DNA of 34,456 nt from CAYWFU01 sp964457585 (GTDB lineage: Bacteria; JACRDZ01): contig CAYWFU010000027.1 of assembly GCA_964457585.1 (NCBI GenBank), positions 1 to 34,456 on the forward strand, read 5' to 3'. Numbering within the stretch: the first letter of the stretch is position 1; every line of letters begins with the position of its first letter. Made by a program: the position numbers and the translations under genes. Positions 26,052-34,396 of this stretch are shown piece by piece. Below the pieces are notes generated by a model, which did no database searches, was not told where the DNA came from, and saw only the letters and a program-made list of their open reading frames with translations.

Positions 26052-27226
26052 TAATCATATTATAGACAAATATTAGACAATTGTCAAGGAGGTGGATAAA
26101 CAAATAATCATCAATCATACACATATCATAAATGGCACAATCCAGATCAACTTTTTTTATTAATTCCGGTTCAGCAGGATTTTTTATATTAATAATATGA
26201 ATTTTCCCTGAAGCCGCAAGATATGCAATATCATCTTTTATCCATACATCAACAAGAATCAACCCTTTTTTCTGATCCGCAACATATGCAATATTATCTT
26301 TAACTTTAATTTGTCTGACTTCTCCGCTTAGATAAAACTTATCTTTTCTTTTAATATCATTCGGATCCGTAAAATCATAAAGATTAAGTCCCAAATCATC
26401 TTCCAGAAAATATTTTTTCAAATAAAATTTATTTTTTGATAGAACTATTTTAAATTTATCTTCTTTATTCAGCTTCTTGATCGAACCATTTTTTTTATTA
26501 ATTTCAAAATAATCAGCCTTAAGATCCTGTGAAAGTGTAATAATATAATTATCAAAAGGGGAAACCCTTATTATCTTTCGATTTAAGATTAATTAAATTC
26601 AAATCTTCATCCAACTTATCGGATATATTTTTTACTTTTAGATTAACTGGGTCAGAAACATCAATTATTGAAATATCTATTGAATCACGCCCATGCGGTT
26701 GTCTGTTGTAATCACGAATTCCAATATCATCACTCATGGTTAACAGTTTGTTATCTTTAAGTGATTTTATATAATGAGTTTTCATATTATTTAATGTTGA
26801 GATTATTACAGGATTAGTTATGTCTTTTAAGTCAACACAGAAAAAAATATCACTGGCGCCTATGTTATTTTTTAAATAGATATCATTTATTGAGAAATAT
26901 TCTTCATTATTTATATTCAAAAAATTTTTATTTATTTTATTTATAATCTTTAATTCTCCAGGATTCTTAATATCAAAAATCAAAATAGCTGTATCTCTTA
27001 TTTTTCTATTTGATATTATAAGAAATAAATAATTCTCTTCGATTCTGATGCTGCTGATATATTCTCCAAATTTATATTCAGATACAAGCTTCGGATTTTC
27101 AATATCCGATACATCATAAACCAACAAATTATTGCCTCGATAATCAGCAACAATATATACGAAATTATTGTGTTGAATTAAATGATTTATATATGGAGCA
27201 TGAAGAGAAATGTATCCTTTTTCCAT
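26041..27226 (-). pseudogene. LVIVD beta-propeller gene, frameshifted and probably truncated
   Basis: Two open frames (27226-26552 and 26421-26041) both consist of LVIVD-type propeller repeats (LLVYDVSDIENPKLVSEY, DISIIDVSDPVNLK, LILVDVW, IHIINIKNPAEPELI). The gap between them reads on in the second frame (SPFDNYIITLSQDLKADY up to KNKFYLKKYF), so a one-base frameshift near 26560-26590 splits one gene. There is no signal peptide, no ribosome binding site at 27226, and the start appears mid-repeat; the end runs into the Fic promoter and stops after MINEK. I infer a dead remnant of a secreted protein. A sequencing error could explain the frameshift but not both ends. Confidence 0.7.
26059..26087 (-). 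promoter_or_regulatory. Consensus sigma70 promoter for the Fic gene, leaderless start
   Basis: On the minus strand TTGACA (26082-26087), exactly 17 bases, TATAAT (26059-26064): both boxes match the consensus perfectly. Only 7 bases separate the -10 box from the ATG, so the transcript should begin at or next to the start codon. Within it lie the palindrome GACAATTGTC and a repeated TTGTCTA, a possible operator for autoregulation. Confidence 0.75.
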
Positions 27227-27356
27227 TTTTGATTGATCAAAAGAAGTCAGATAAAAAGTTCTTAATACCTAATCACAGAACTAATTTTAAATTTTTCATT
27301 ATCCATTTTACAGTTCACAATTTTTTTTTACTAATTGAACGATTGCCTTAAAAAAA

Positions 27357-27374
27357 TTAGTGTCAATGCCATTG
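27357..27374. repeat. Single end of the composite element at 565-893
   Basis: TTAGTGTCAATGCCATTG matches the reverse complement of 565-582 exactly, without a second end nearby. A solo terminus suggests a deleted element. Confidence 0.5.
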
Positions 27375-27384
27375 ATTAGTGGAC

Positions 27385-27414
27385 TGGTAGGGGAAAATAG
27401 ATTCTCCCCTACCA
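27385..27414. terminator. Strong hairpin after the MBL-fold gene
   Basis: Ten-base perfect arms TGGTAGGGGA / TCCCCTACCA with a ten-base loop, 28 bases past the minus-strand stop at 27443. It lacks a clear T-run, so it may be a REP-like 3'-end stabiliser rather than a terminator. Confidence 0.5.
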
Positions 27415-27442
27415 ATTGGAAAATACTCCAGAATATCACCAA

Positions 27443-28348
27443 TCAATTTTTATATAAAAATGAATTTGAAATATCCAATAATACTGATGCCCTGTAATTT
27501 GGATATTTTTTAATAAGTTCATTTTTTAAACTATTCCCGTCTTTTACTGAATTAAATATTATTTTGGCATCATTCAAGTAATTAATATCTTTTTCAAAAA
27601 TAGATACATCTGTCAATTCCCCATGACCTGGTAAAATAAATTTATATTCTTTTAATTCCTTCAGCATTTCAATGTTTTTTATCCAACCATCAAAAGCATT
27701 CTGTCCTAAAAATAAGTGTACATTATTAAAAACCAAATCCTGAGCAATTAAAATTTTCAATTCAGGTAATTTTATTAATAATTGATTAGTAGATTCAGCA
27801 TTCTTAATTTTTTTAAATTCGTATAATACTCCATCAATAGCTTCATTACCTTCATTGATAATATAATTTGGAACTATTTTTTGTGAAGTTACGAGTTCTT
27901 CTAAAATTGGTTTTTTACTTTTAATAATAATTTCACCCAAATTATTTATTTCATCTTGAGTTTCTTTCAGAGAATATATTTTTTGATCATTGAAAAATTC
28001 CAATCCAAACCAGTGATCCGGATGTGAATGTGTAATTATTATTCTATCAATAGGTTTTTTTAAACTTTTAGCATAAGATAAGAGTTCCTTTGCATAAGGA
28101 CGCATAAATTGAGCATCAATAATAACGAGTTTATTAGGTGTCTCAATAATATGCGATGTTACTAAAGTTGAATTTTCCGGACTTATATAACTATGAATTT
28201 TTATTCCATTTTCTTCAATTAAAATTATATTTCCATCAGATTCCTTTAGATTTAATTTTGTAATTTTATTTTGTTCAATGCATCCTGCAGATATTAATGT
28301 AATGATATTAAAAATGATAAAAGTTTTTATTAATTTTAATGGTTTCAT
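27443..28348 (-). CDS. Metallo-beta-lactamase-fold hydrolase, lipoprotein
   Basis: 301 aa. Lipobox ISAGC (Cys23) anchors it to a membrane. The MBL metal motif H107-x-H109-x-D111-H112 is present, followed by an AQDLVF aspartate and a GHGEL histidine, so a two-metal hydrolase site is plausible. It resembles stand-alone MBL proteins rather than proven beta-lactamases, and its substrate is unknown. AAGGAG lies 8 bases before ATG 28348. It is divergent from the HxlR gene across 200 bases, which suggests control by that regulator. Confidence 0.8.
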   Translation of the reverse strand: MKPLKLIKTFIIFNIITLISAGCIEQNKITKLNLKESDGNIILIEENGIKIHSYISPENSTLVTSHIIETPNKLVIIDAQFMRPYAKELLSYAKSLKKPIDRIIITHSHPDHWFGLEFFNDQKIYSLKETQDEINNLGEIIIKSKKPILEELVTSQKIVPNYIINEGNEAIDGVLYEFKKIKNAESTNQLLIKLPELKILIAQDLVFNNVHLFLGQNAFDGWIKNIEMLKELKEYKFILPGHGELTDVSIFEKDINYLNDAKIIFNSVKDGNSLKNELIKKYPNYRASVLLDISNSFLYKN

Positions 28349-28495
28349 AACTGTTTCTCCTTAGTTTTATAAAAAATTTATGGTTGATTTTTATATAATA
28401 TTTGCTGTTAATTCCCCCTTTCATTTGTTTTTATCGGCCGCTTATAGTATAATAAGTATATAACAATAAAAAAGCAAGTAGGCACCTTTTTGTTT

Positions 28496-28519
28496 AATAC
28501 TTACTTAAAAGTAAGTATT
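28496..28519. promoter_or_regulatory. Palindromic operator in the MBL/HxlR intergenic region
   Basis: AATACTTAC and GTAAGTATT form perfect 9-base arms around TTAAAA, 29 bases before the HxlR ATG. HxlR-type regulators bind such inverted sites, and this one is placed to control both divergent genes. Inference from position and symmetry. Confidence 0.6.
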
Positions 28520-28548
28520 GTGGAATATAAATGAATTAGGAGGATAAT

Positions 28549-28893
28549 ATGTCTGAAAAAATTTCTAATTGTCCTGTTGAAAGAACTTTATTTTTAATTG
28601 GCAACAAATGGAAAGTGTTAATTTTAAGAGATTTAATCAGTGGAACCAAAAGATTCGGTGAGCTTTCAAGAACAGTTACAGGTATTAGTCAAAAAATGCT
28701 GACACAACAACTAAGGCAGATGGAAAAGGATGGTATTGTAAAACGTAAGATATATCCCGAAATACCACCGCGTGTTGAATATTCATTAACAGAAATTGGA
28801 AAAAGCTTGAGACCGATTCTTGATTCAATGGAAAATTGGGGGAAAAAATACTCCATCTTAAAACGCTCTTCATTCGCAAAATCCTCAACGTAG
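28549..28893 (+). CDS. HxlR-family transcriptional regulator
   Basis: 114 aa winged helix. NCPVERTLFLIGNKWKVLILRDL carries the conserved Cys8 and the HxlR signature; FGELSRTVTGISQKMLTQQLRQMEKDGIVKR is the recognition helix and wing, PRVEYSLTEIGKSL the C-terminal dimer part. Many HxlR proteins sense electrophiles or redox state through this cysteine. AGGAGG lies 6 bases before ATG 28549. Likely target: its own gene and the divergent MBL-fold gene, through the operator at 28496-28519. Confidence 0.9.
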   Translation: MSEKISNCPVERTLFLIGNKWKVLILRDLISGTKRFGELSRTVTGISQKMLTQQLRQMEKDGIVKRKIYPEIPPRVEYSLTEIGKSLRPILDSMENWGKKYSILKRSSFAKSST

Positions 28894-28896
28894 CTA

Positions 28897-28922
28897 TAGA
28901 GACGCAAAATTTTGCGTCTCTA
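28897..28922. repeat. Perfect 26-bp palindrome after the HxlR gene
   Basis: Core GACGCAAAATTTTGCGTC with flanking TAGA/TCTA; outer CGTAG and CTACG extend it. It starts 4 bases after the HxlR stop and could serve as a 3'-end hairpin. The same palindrome is nested in the element inside apbE (15944-15971). Confidence 0.7.
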
Positions 28923-28960
28923 CTACGCTATAAAATCCTGCATAAAAATCAAAGAATTTC

Positions 28961-28989
28961 TTGACAACTTATTCTTAATACTGTTAAAT
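28961..28989 (+). promoter_or_regulatory. Probable promoter of bioA
   Basis: TTGACA (28961-28966), a 17-base spacer and TTAAAT (28984-28989). A perfect -35 box with a weaker -10, about 47 bases ahead of the ATG. No BirA-type operator was recognised. Confidence 0.45.
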
Positions 28990-29035
28990 AATGTATATTA
29001 ATATATGCTTAAATTTGTTAATACAAGGAGCAATA

Positions 29036-30376
29036 ATGAATTCCTGGATTAAAAAGGATCTGCAATATAACTGGCATCCATACACTCAAATGAGTTTAAG
29101 CAATGATTTTCCTCCAATTTTAATTGAAAAAGCTAAAGGGATTAAATTATATGACAATAATGGGAAAATTTATTTGGATACTATTTCAAGCTGGTGGTGC
29201 AATATTCATGGGCATAATCACCCAAAAATTGTAAAAACTATAAAAGATCAGCTTAAAAAATTGGACCATGTTTTATTTGCAGGATTCACTCATAAACCCG
29301 CTATTATTCTGTCAGAAAAAATAATTTCAATTACACCAAAAAATTTAACTAAAGTATTTTATTCTGATGATGGGTCAACCGCTGTAGAAACTGCCCTTAA
29401 AATGTCTTTCCAGTATTGGCAAAATACAGGTAAAAAAAATAAAATAAAATTTATCTCGCTGGATAATGGATACCATGGGGACACAATTGGCGCAATGAGT
29501 ATCAGCGGAGTTAATTTATTTAACAGTGTATTTAATCCGTTATTTTTTTCTTCATTAAAAATTCCAGCTCCATACTGCTATAGATGCCCTATTTCCAGAA
29601 GTAAGGAAAGCTGTAATATTGAATGTGCAAATTTTCTTGAAGATATATTAAAAAAAAATCATAATGAAATTTCAGCATTAATCATAGAACCTTTAGTTTT
29701 AGCCGCTGGAGGTATGATTGTATATCCAAAAGAATACTTGGAAAAAATATATGGAATTATAAAAAAATACAATATTCATCTAATATTAGATGAAGTCGCA
29801 ACTGGTTTTGGCAGAACAGGAAAAATGTTTGCCTGCCAGCATTTAAACATTGAACCTGATTTTATGTGCTTATCCAAAGGGCTAACATCCGGAACTCTCC
29901 CAATGGGAATTACACTTGCAACTGAAAAAATTTATCAGGCATTTTTTGATACTTATAATGGATTAAAAACCTTTTTTCATGGACATACCTATACCGCTAA
30001 TCCAATTGCATGCAGTGCTGCAATAGCAAATCTTGAAATTTTCAAAAAAGAAAACACTTTGGACAAAGTTAAAAAATTAGTTCCAATGTTTCATGCAAAA
30101 CTTGATGAATTCAATTCATTAAAATATGCTGGTGATATTAGAAAAATTGGTATGATCGGTGCGATTGAATTAGTAAAGGATAAAAAAACTAAAGAACTAT
30201 TTGCTAAAGAAAAAAAAATTGGATTAGAAATATACAAAAAAGGATTAAAAGAAGGATTGTTATTAAGGCCATTAGGAAACATTATTTATTTTTACTTCCC
30301 TTTGTGCATAAAAGAAAAAGAAATAAATACCATTTTGAATAAAACTTATAAAATTATTATGGGGATAAAAGAATAA
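29036..30376 (+). CDS. bioA: Adenosylmethionine-8-amino-7-oxononanoate aminotransferase
   Basis: 446 aa from ATG 29036 (AAGGAG about 6 bases upstream; the earlier ATG 28991 lacks one). YNWHPYTQM is the BioA N-terminal signature, YHGDTIGAMS and the EVATGFGRTGKMFAC loop follow, and LSKGLTSGTLPMG holds the PLP lysine K281. It transfers the amino group from S-adenosylmethionine to KAPA to form DAPA in biotin synthesis. No other bio gene is in the window, so it is a lone gene here between the HxlR gene and the restriction island. Confidence 0.93.
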   Translation: MNSWIKKDLQYNWHPYTQMSLSNDFPPILIEKAKGIKLYDNNGKIYLDTISSWWCNIHGHNHPKIVKTIKDQLKKLDHVLFAGFTHKPAIILSEKIISITPKNLTKVFYSDDGSTAVETALKMSFQYWQNTGKKNKIKFISLDNGYHGDTIGAMSISGVNLFNSVFNPLFFSSLKIPAPYCYRCPISRSKESCNIECANFLEDILKKNHNEISALIIEPLVLAAGGMIVYPKEYLEKIYGIIKKYNIHLILDEVATGFGRTGKMFACQHLNIEPDFMCLSKGLTSGTLPMGITLATEKIYQAFFDTYNGLKTFFHGHTYTANPIACSAAIANLEIFKKENTLDKVKKLVPMFHAKLDEFNSLKYAGDIRKIGMIGAIELVKDKKTKELFAKEKKIGLEIYKKGLKEGLLLRPLGNIIYFYFPLCIKEKEINTILNKTYKIIMGIKE

Positions 30377-30390
30377 TAATTTTTAACCAT

Positions 30391-31610
30391 TTATTCAAAT
30401 GTTCCTTCATTTAATCGTTTATATACTTTTTTCAATAAATAATCTTTTACCACATAAGCAAATTCTTTATCATCCATAATTTTATTAAAAATATCTTTAT
30501 TTTGATCCATGCGTTCGATTAATTTGGTAATAAAAACATCATTAAAACCATATTTAAAATTATCAATTGTATTATTTTTTGCCTGTATTCCGAGTTTCTC
30601 ATAATGTATTTGCAAAATCTTCCTGGTATTCTTCTTTATCTATCGCTTTAAACCTTTCTATCGCCACATCAATATAAGCATTAAGCTGTGCATGTTCGCG
30701 TTTATTAAGAAGCTCTTTGTTTTTGAAAAACACTGCACAAAAAGCATTAATATCCATGTCTTACAACATCAAGCTGATGATAACGAGGGAAAATTATCAT
30801 TTCTTTTTTTACTTTTTTATTTTCAAAGATAAGCTCTTTAACTTCAAGATGTAAAAATCGAGCTAAAATATCCATCCAGCTATCTTTAATTAATATTTCT
30901 TCCCATAAGTAAGCTGTTTTGTAACCATTAGCATTTGGTGGATTGCCCGAACCACTATTATTCCCCTTATTAAAAGGAAGATACCTTGTTTTTGAACCTT
31001 GAATACGTGTAGTCATATAGACTTCATCAGTATCAACGGCAAAATGAACAAGTGCACGTTTTTTGAATTGAAACAAAAGCTCACGCTCATCACGATCGTA
31101 ATTATATTGCATTCTAGCATTATCTACATTTTGACTTGTAAATTGATTTTTTAGCTCAATGGTTGCCACAGGCAATCCATTGACGCTTAAAAGCATATCA
31201 ATCGAACTTTCATCCTTTACGCTATAGTGAACCTGACGGGTGACAGTTAAAATATTTTTATCATAGAGTTTTTGTGTTTCAGGATTAAGACGGCTTACCG
31301 GTTTAAAATAAGCTAATTTAAATTTTTTACCATAATCAGTAATCCCATTTCGCAAAACATCGAGCATCCCGCGGTTTTCTAATTCTTGATTAAGACGGTA
31401 GAGGAATTTCTTTTCTACTTCATTCCCATGGATTAAAGAGAGCTTATCCCATTCTTCTTTTTGCGTTTCTTGAATAAATTTTAATAAAATTGAAATATCT
31501 AGCGCAAATTCATGGTTGAAATTTGCAGGATTACCTTTAATGTAACCGCCATGTTCGATAAGGCTTTGTTCGATTGCGTCTTCGAAAGATTTTTCGTTTG
31601 TTATGTTCAT
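30391..31610 (-). pseudogene. hsdR: hsdR remnant (type I restriction endonuclease) with two deletions
   Basis: Three collinear HsdR pieces in two or more frames. 31610-30747 encodes the N-terminal nuclease domain (D138, then E152-L-K154 in GLPVATIELKN) up to IFPRYHQLDVVR, where the helicase should start. About 30757-30607, in another frame, reads as the late C-terminal region (INAFCAVFFKN, AQLNAYIDVAIERFKAID), and 30615-30391 reads as the last domain (NFKYGFNDVFITKLIERMD, DYLLKKVYKRLNEG). The whole motor domain and part of the tail are gone, so it cannot cut. I infer two deletions plus frameshifts. Confidence 0.85.
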
Positions 31611-31618
31611 GAATTATT
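31600..31618 (-). repeat. Direct repeat at the hsdR start, flanking the TA pair
   Basis: The minus-strand word AATAATTCATGAACATAAC covers the hsdR start codon. A near copy with one base less lies at 32388-32405, overlapping the stop of the STAS-like gene. The two bracket the TumE-like pair. Confidence 0.6.
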
Positions 31619-31626
31619 CCAAAAGA

Positions 31627-31980
31627 TTACTGTTTTCGGTGTTTAGTAATTAAAATATTAAAAATATGATCCATTATTTCTTCAAGAGAAACATCTTTAG
31701 AAGGGAATACTCCATCTTTTGTATGCAAATGATGAGGGAAAGTTTCAACATCTTTCCAATGCTCTGCGTTATCCCAACGAGTTATTAAATTATCATTTTT
31801 ATCCTGCCAGTGGAATGAATATTTACGCTCTGATACAAATTGATAATCCCTTATCATAAGATAAGAACCATTAATAAAAGAAATTTTAGCTTTAAAACGA
31901 TAAGATGTTGGTTCGCTATCCCAGAAGATAATTTCATGTTTAATTATGATAGATTTATATTTTTTTAATATTTCTTCCAT
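31627..31980 (-). CDS. TumE-like toxin (DUF6516)
   Basis: 117 aa. YSFHWQDKNDNLITRWDNAEHW...TFPHHLHTKDGV and SLEEIMDHI are the conserved core of the TumE toxin family. It overlaps the upstream gene by 14 bases or more, the usual layout for this TA pair. GAGG lies about 9 bases before ATG 31980. The toxic mechanism of the family is not something I can state from sequence. Confidence 0.75.
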   Translation of the reverse strand: MEEILKKYKSIIIKHEIIFWDSEPTSYRFKAKISFINGSYLMIRDYQFVSERKYSFHWQDKNDNLITRWDNAEHWKDVETFPHHLHTKDGVFPSKDVSLEEIMDHIFNILITKHRKQ

Positions 31981-32293
31981 TTTTTCGGACCTCTATCGCT
32001 TTTTTATGCCAATAATTTACATTTTTAACTGCGAATTCCCAATCCATCAAATCATCTTCCCATTCGAAATTTTCTGCATTTTTCATTTTATTAATCTTTT
32101 GTTTAAATTTTTCAAAAGTGCTATTATATTTTTTCTCAAAATACATTTTTTCAGCTTCATATTTATGAATTTTACTATGAACAATATTTAAGGCATAGTT
32201 TTCTAAAAGCCCTATAGGTGAGATTTCCATTTCTCGATAAAGATTTCTTAACATATCAGGAACCTTAAAATCTTCTTTAAAAGTTGTATGCAT
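31955..32293 (-). CDS. Probable antitoxin partner of the TumE-like protein
   Basis: 112 aa from ATG 32293; GGAGG lies 5 bases upstream and an earlier TTG at 32305 lies within that binding site. Mostly charged alpha-helix (KFKQKINKMKNAENFEWEDDLMDWEFAVKN), without an HTH motif I can point to. The downstream toxin start lies inside its last codons. The role is inferred from coupling with the TumE-like gene. Confidence 0.6.
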   Translation of the reverse strand: MHTTFKEDFKVPDMLRNLYREMEISPIGLLENYALNIVHSKIHKYEAEKMYFEKKYNSTFEKFKQKINKMKNAENFEWEDDLMDWEFAVKNVNYWHKKAIEVRKNGRNIKKI

Positions 32294-32387
32294 TTTTACC
32301 TCCAATCATTTATTATAATAATGATGTTAAATATAAGCAAAATTTATCATAATTCAGTAAATTAATAAAGGAAAAATAATTTTATTG

Positions 32388-32405
32388 GTTATGTTCATGA
32401 TTATT
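32388..32405 (-). repeat. Direct repeat: extra copy of the hsdR start
   Basis: Minus strand AATAATCATGAACATAAC, overlapping the TAA of the STAS-like gene and reading MNIT-N-K before a stop. It is the partner of 31600-31618 and suggests that the TA pair was inserted between formerly adjacent genes. Confidence 0.6.
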
Positions 32406-32742
32406 TTACCTCTTTAATGCTTTTTTCCATTTTTTCTTTATTTTTGAAATATTCTTTTGCTCTTTCAACAACCTTAACTAAAAGTTCTTTGTCCTCATTA
32501 GCCATATTATTTACTTTAAGATGAGATTTCAAAAATGAGCTATTATATTTGCTATATAACTGCCCAATAGCAACATTAAAAAAAGTTGGAGTTGCAAGCT
32601 CAATATTATTAAAATCAATTATTACATTAGCACCATTTTTAAATGCTTTTACAATCCTATTAAATAATATCTCCCCATCTTCTGATGAAACAGCCGCTGT
32701 GCTTCCTATTTGTTCAAATATATTTATGGTTATTTCTGTCAT
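32401..32742 (-). CDS. STAS-like domain protein (DUF4325)
   Basis: 113 aa. ANVIIDFNNIELATPTFFNVAIGQLYSKY is the core of the DUF4325 STAS-like domain, preceded by a STAAVSSEDGEILFNRI strand-helix. Such proteins are small anti-sigma-antagonist-like folds that recur beside restriction and other defence genes; here it lies in the type I island between the AlbA-domain gene and hsdR. No kinase or ATPase partner is visible. ATG 32742 has AGGA about 10 bases upstream. Confidence 0.8.
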   Translation of the reverse strand: MTEITINIFEQIGSTAAVSSEDGEILFNRIVKAFKNGANVIIDFNNIELATPTFFNVAIGQLYSKYNSSFLKSHLKVNNMANEDKELLVKVVERAKEYFKNKEKMEKSIKEVK

Positions 32743-32808
32743 ATTTTTATATCCTGATATTTAACATAAATCTATAAATTAACAAAAGAGGGGGATTAAA
32801 ATATCTCC

Positions 32809-32898
32809 AATCAAATAACAGTCAAATAAGAAAACCCTTATGTTATCTGCATTTTTTATTGATTAATACTTTCTAATCAAATAACAATCAAATAAGAA
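32809..32898. repeat. Direct repeats of 24 bp
   Basis: AATCAAATAACAGTCAAATA (32809 on) and AATCAAATAACAATCAAATA (32875 on), each followed by AGAA; one base differs and they are spaced 66 bases apart. The second ends at the stop of the AlbA-domain gene. They may be a deletion scar or a small tandem duplication. Confidence 0.5.
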
Positions 32899-33708
32899 TT
32901 ATGCCCAAAATGGTACATATTTTGTATATTTTCGAGATTCTGTCTCGGGTTCTTGAAATTTAATAAGTTTTTTTTCTAATGTATCTTTTATTATCCTTGA
33001 TATCATTGCGCTATTTTCTTTTTTAATACCAAATCTCTCGCGAAGAGTAGTAATATTAAATGTCTTTGCAGGATTTTGAATTATTAAAAAATCTTTAATC
33101 AATTTTTCAATAATTCCGTGTTTATTATCAGGTAGCGGCATTTTCATAAGATAAAAATATTCAGGATAATCTAAAAGAGTAAGCACATCATCCGATGTTA
33201 TATCTTCTTGAGCAATAATATTTTCAAAAGGAGTTGCATCAAATATACGCCATAACTCTCGTTCTTTCTCTGGAAAGTCTTTTAAATGTTTCTTATAAGA
33301 ACCAATCCGAATATATTCCATATTTTTAAAACTCATTGGATGACGGAAAGCTCTTTCTATTTCTAATATAACAGCCTTACCCTTTACGGTTTCAATCGAA
33401 TAGAATGAAAAATTGCCTTTAGGTGCTAAAAGACGTAACAGCCAATTTTCAAGCTCTTCATTACCAACTTTATATAATGCTGGATTAAAAGTAGTCCCAA
33501 TTATTTCGTGAGAATCATTATCAATACCCCATACAAGATAACCATTCTGCTTCCCGGAAAGAGCTGTGGAATTTGCAATTGCAGAAATATACGTACCGAT
33601 CTCTTCTGTATCTACATAATTATGTTTAAATTCAATCCATTCGGTTTCTTTTGGTAAAGTTCGTAGTTCATCAAGAAGTCGTAATAAATATTCTTGTGTA
33701 TATTTCAT
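32899..33708 (-). CDS. AlbA_2-domain protein with winged helix, shortened
   Basis: 269 aa. The N-terminal AlbA_2 (Schlafen-related) domain is complete: EWIEFKHNY, ISAIANSTAL, GYLVWGID, then YIRIGSYKKHL. At about 200 the normal YFYLMKMPLPDNKHGIIEKL segment jumps to the family's far C-terminal ending, RERFGIKKENSAMISRIIKDTL...KYVPFWA. Full family members are roughly 450-500 aa, so about 200 residues of the middle are missing without a frame break. It overlaps hsdS by ATGA. It may still be expressed; its function in the island is unknown. Confidence 0.75.
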   Translation of the reverse strand: MKYTQEYLLRLLDELRTLPKETEWIEFKHNYVDTEEIGTYISAIANSTALSGKQNGYLVWGIDNDSHEIIGTTFNPALYKVGNEELENWLLRLLAPKGNFSFYSIETVKGKAVILEIERAFRHPMSFKNMEYIRIGSYKKHLKDFPEKERELWRIFDATPFENIIAQEDITSDDVLTLLDYPEYFYLMKMPLPDNKHGIIEKLIKDFLIIQNPAKTFNITTLRERFGIKKENSAMISRIIKDTLEKKLIKFQEPETESRKYTKYVPFWA

Positions 33709-34355
33709 TTTTCACCTCTTACATCAATTTTTCCGGTCACAACTTCGGAAATTAAAGTAGTGCGATATTCTTTTAATAGATCTATTTCTTTGATTAATAT
33801 ATTTATTGCATTTTTTGTTTTAGTAACAATCGCATCAAGATATTTAACAATTTCTTTCTGTTCATTTTCATTTTTGGGATACCAAATAACTATATTTGCT
33901 AAATCAAAAGAGTTAATTGCTGGATAGCTAACACCAACTGATAAAGCACAAACTCTATCAATAAACTTTTCGCTTCTTAATACATAATAGAAAAATTTCG
34001 TAATAAAATTTTCATGAGGGCTTACAACAGCAAAACCTGTAGAAACAATTATATCATGGATGTCATCTCCTAAATAAGAAATTGCCTTTAAATAAGTCCG
34101 CACTGTTGAGACAATGGTATCACCCTTTTTTACAATACGTCGAGCACGAGAAGGAGCATTTATAAAACTAATTTTCTCTCCAATATTTAAACCTTCTTCC
34201 AAGTCAACATTACCAATATCTATATAATTAAATTCGTAATCATCTTCTGTTGTCTCAGACAATGCTATGCTATTAATATTCGCCACATATTTTAATTTCT
34301 TTACTTTCCAATGCTTCGGCACTTTCCCCAACCATTCAATTCCAGAATTTTTCAT
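33705..34355 (-). CDS. hsdS: Type I restriction specificity subunit (HsdS), half-size
   Basis: 216 aa from ATG 34355, which begins with the classic MKNSGIEWLGKVPKHWKVKKL; the frame extends to 34415 but that part runs through a hairpin. One target recognition domain, then the conserved region NEQKEIVKYLDAI...LLKEYRTTLISEVVTGKIDVRG. A full HsdS has two TRDs and about 400 residues, so the second is absent. A half-size HsdS could act as a dimer on a symmetric site, or be a deletion product. GAGG lies about 8 bases upstream. hsdM would lie upstream, outside the window. Confidence 0.85.
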   Translation of the reverse strand: MKNSGIEWLGKVPKHWKVKKLKYVANINSIALSETTEDDYEFNYIDIGNVDLEEGLNIGEKISFINAPSRARRIVKKGDTIVSTVRTYLKAISYLGDDIHDIIVSTGFAVVSPHENFITKFFYYVLRSEKFIDRVCALSVGVSYPAINSFDLANIVIWYPKNENEQKEIVKYLDAIVTKTKNAINILIKEIDLLKEYRTTLISEVVTGKIDVRGEK

Positions 34356-34372
34356 TTCAACTTCCTCTTTTC

Positions 34373-34396
34373 CCCCCTCTTTTTTTAAAGAGGGGG
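34373..34396. terminator. Hairpin with 10-bp arms upstream of hsdS
   Basis: CCCCCTCTTT and AAAGAGGGGG with a TTTT loop (plus strand), 17 bases ahead of the hsdS start. It would form in the leader of the minus-strand transcript, and could limit readthrough from hsdM or be a dispersed palindrome. Nothing recognisable lies in 34397-34456. Confidence 0.5.
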
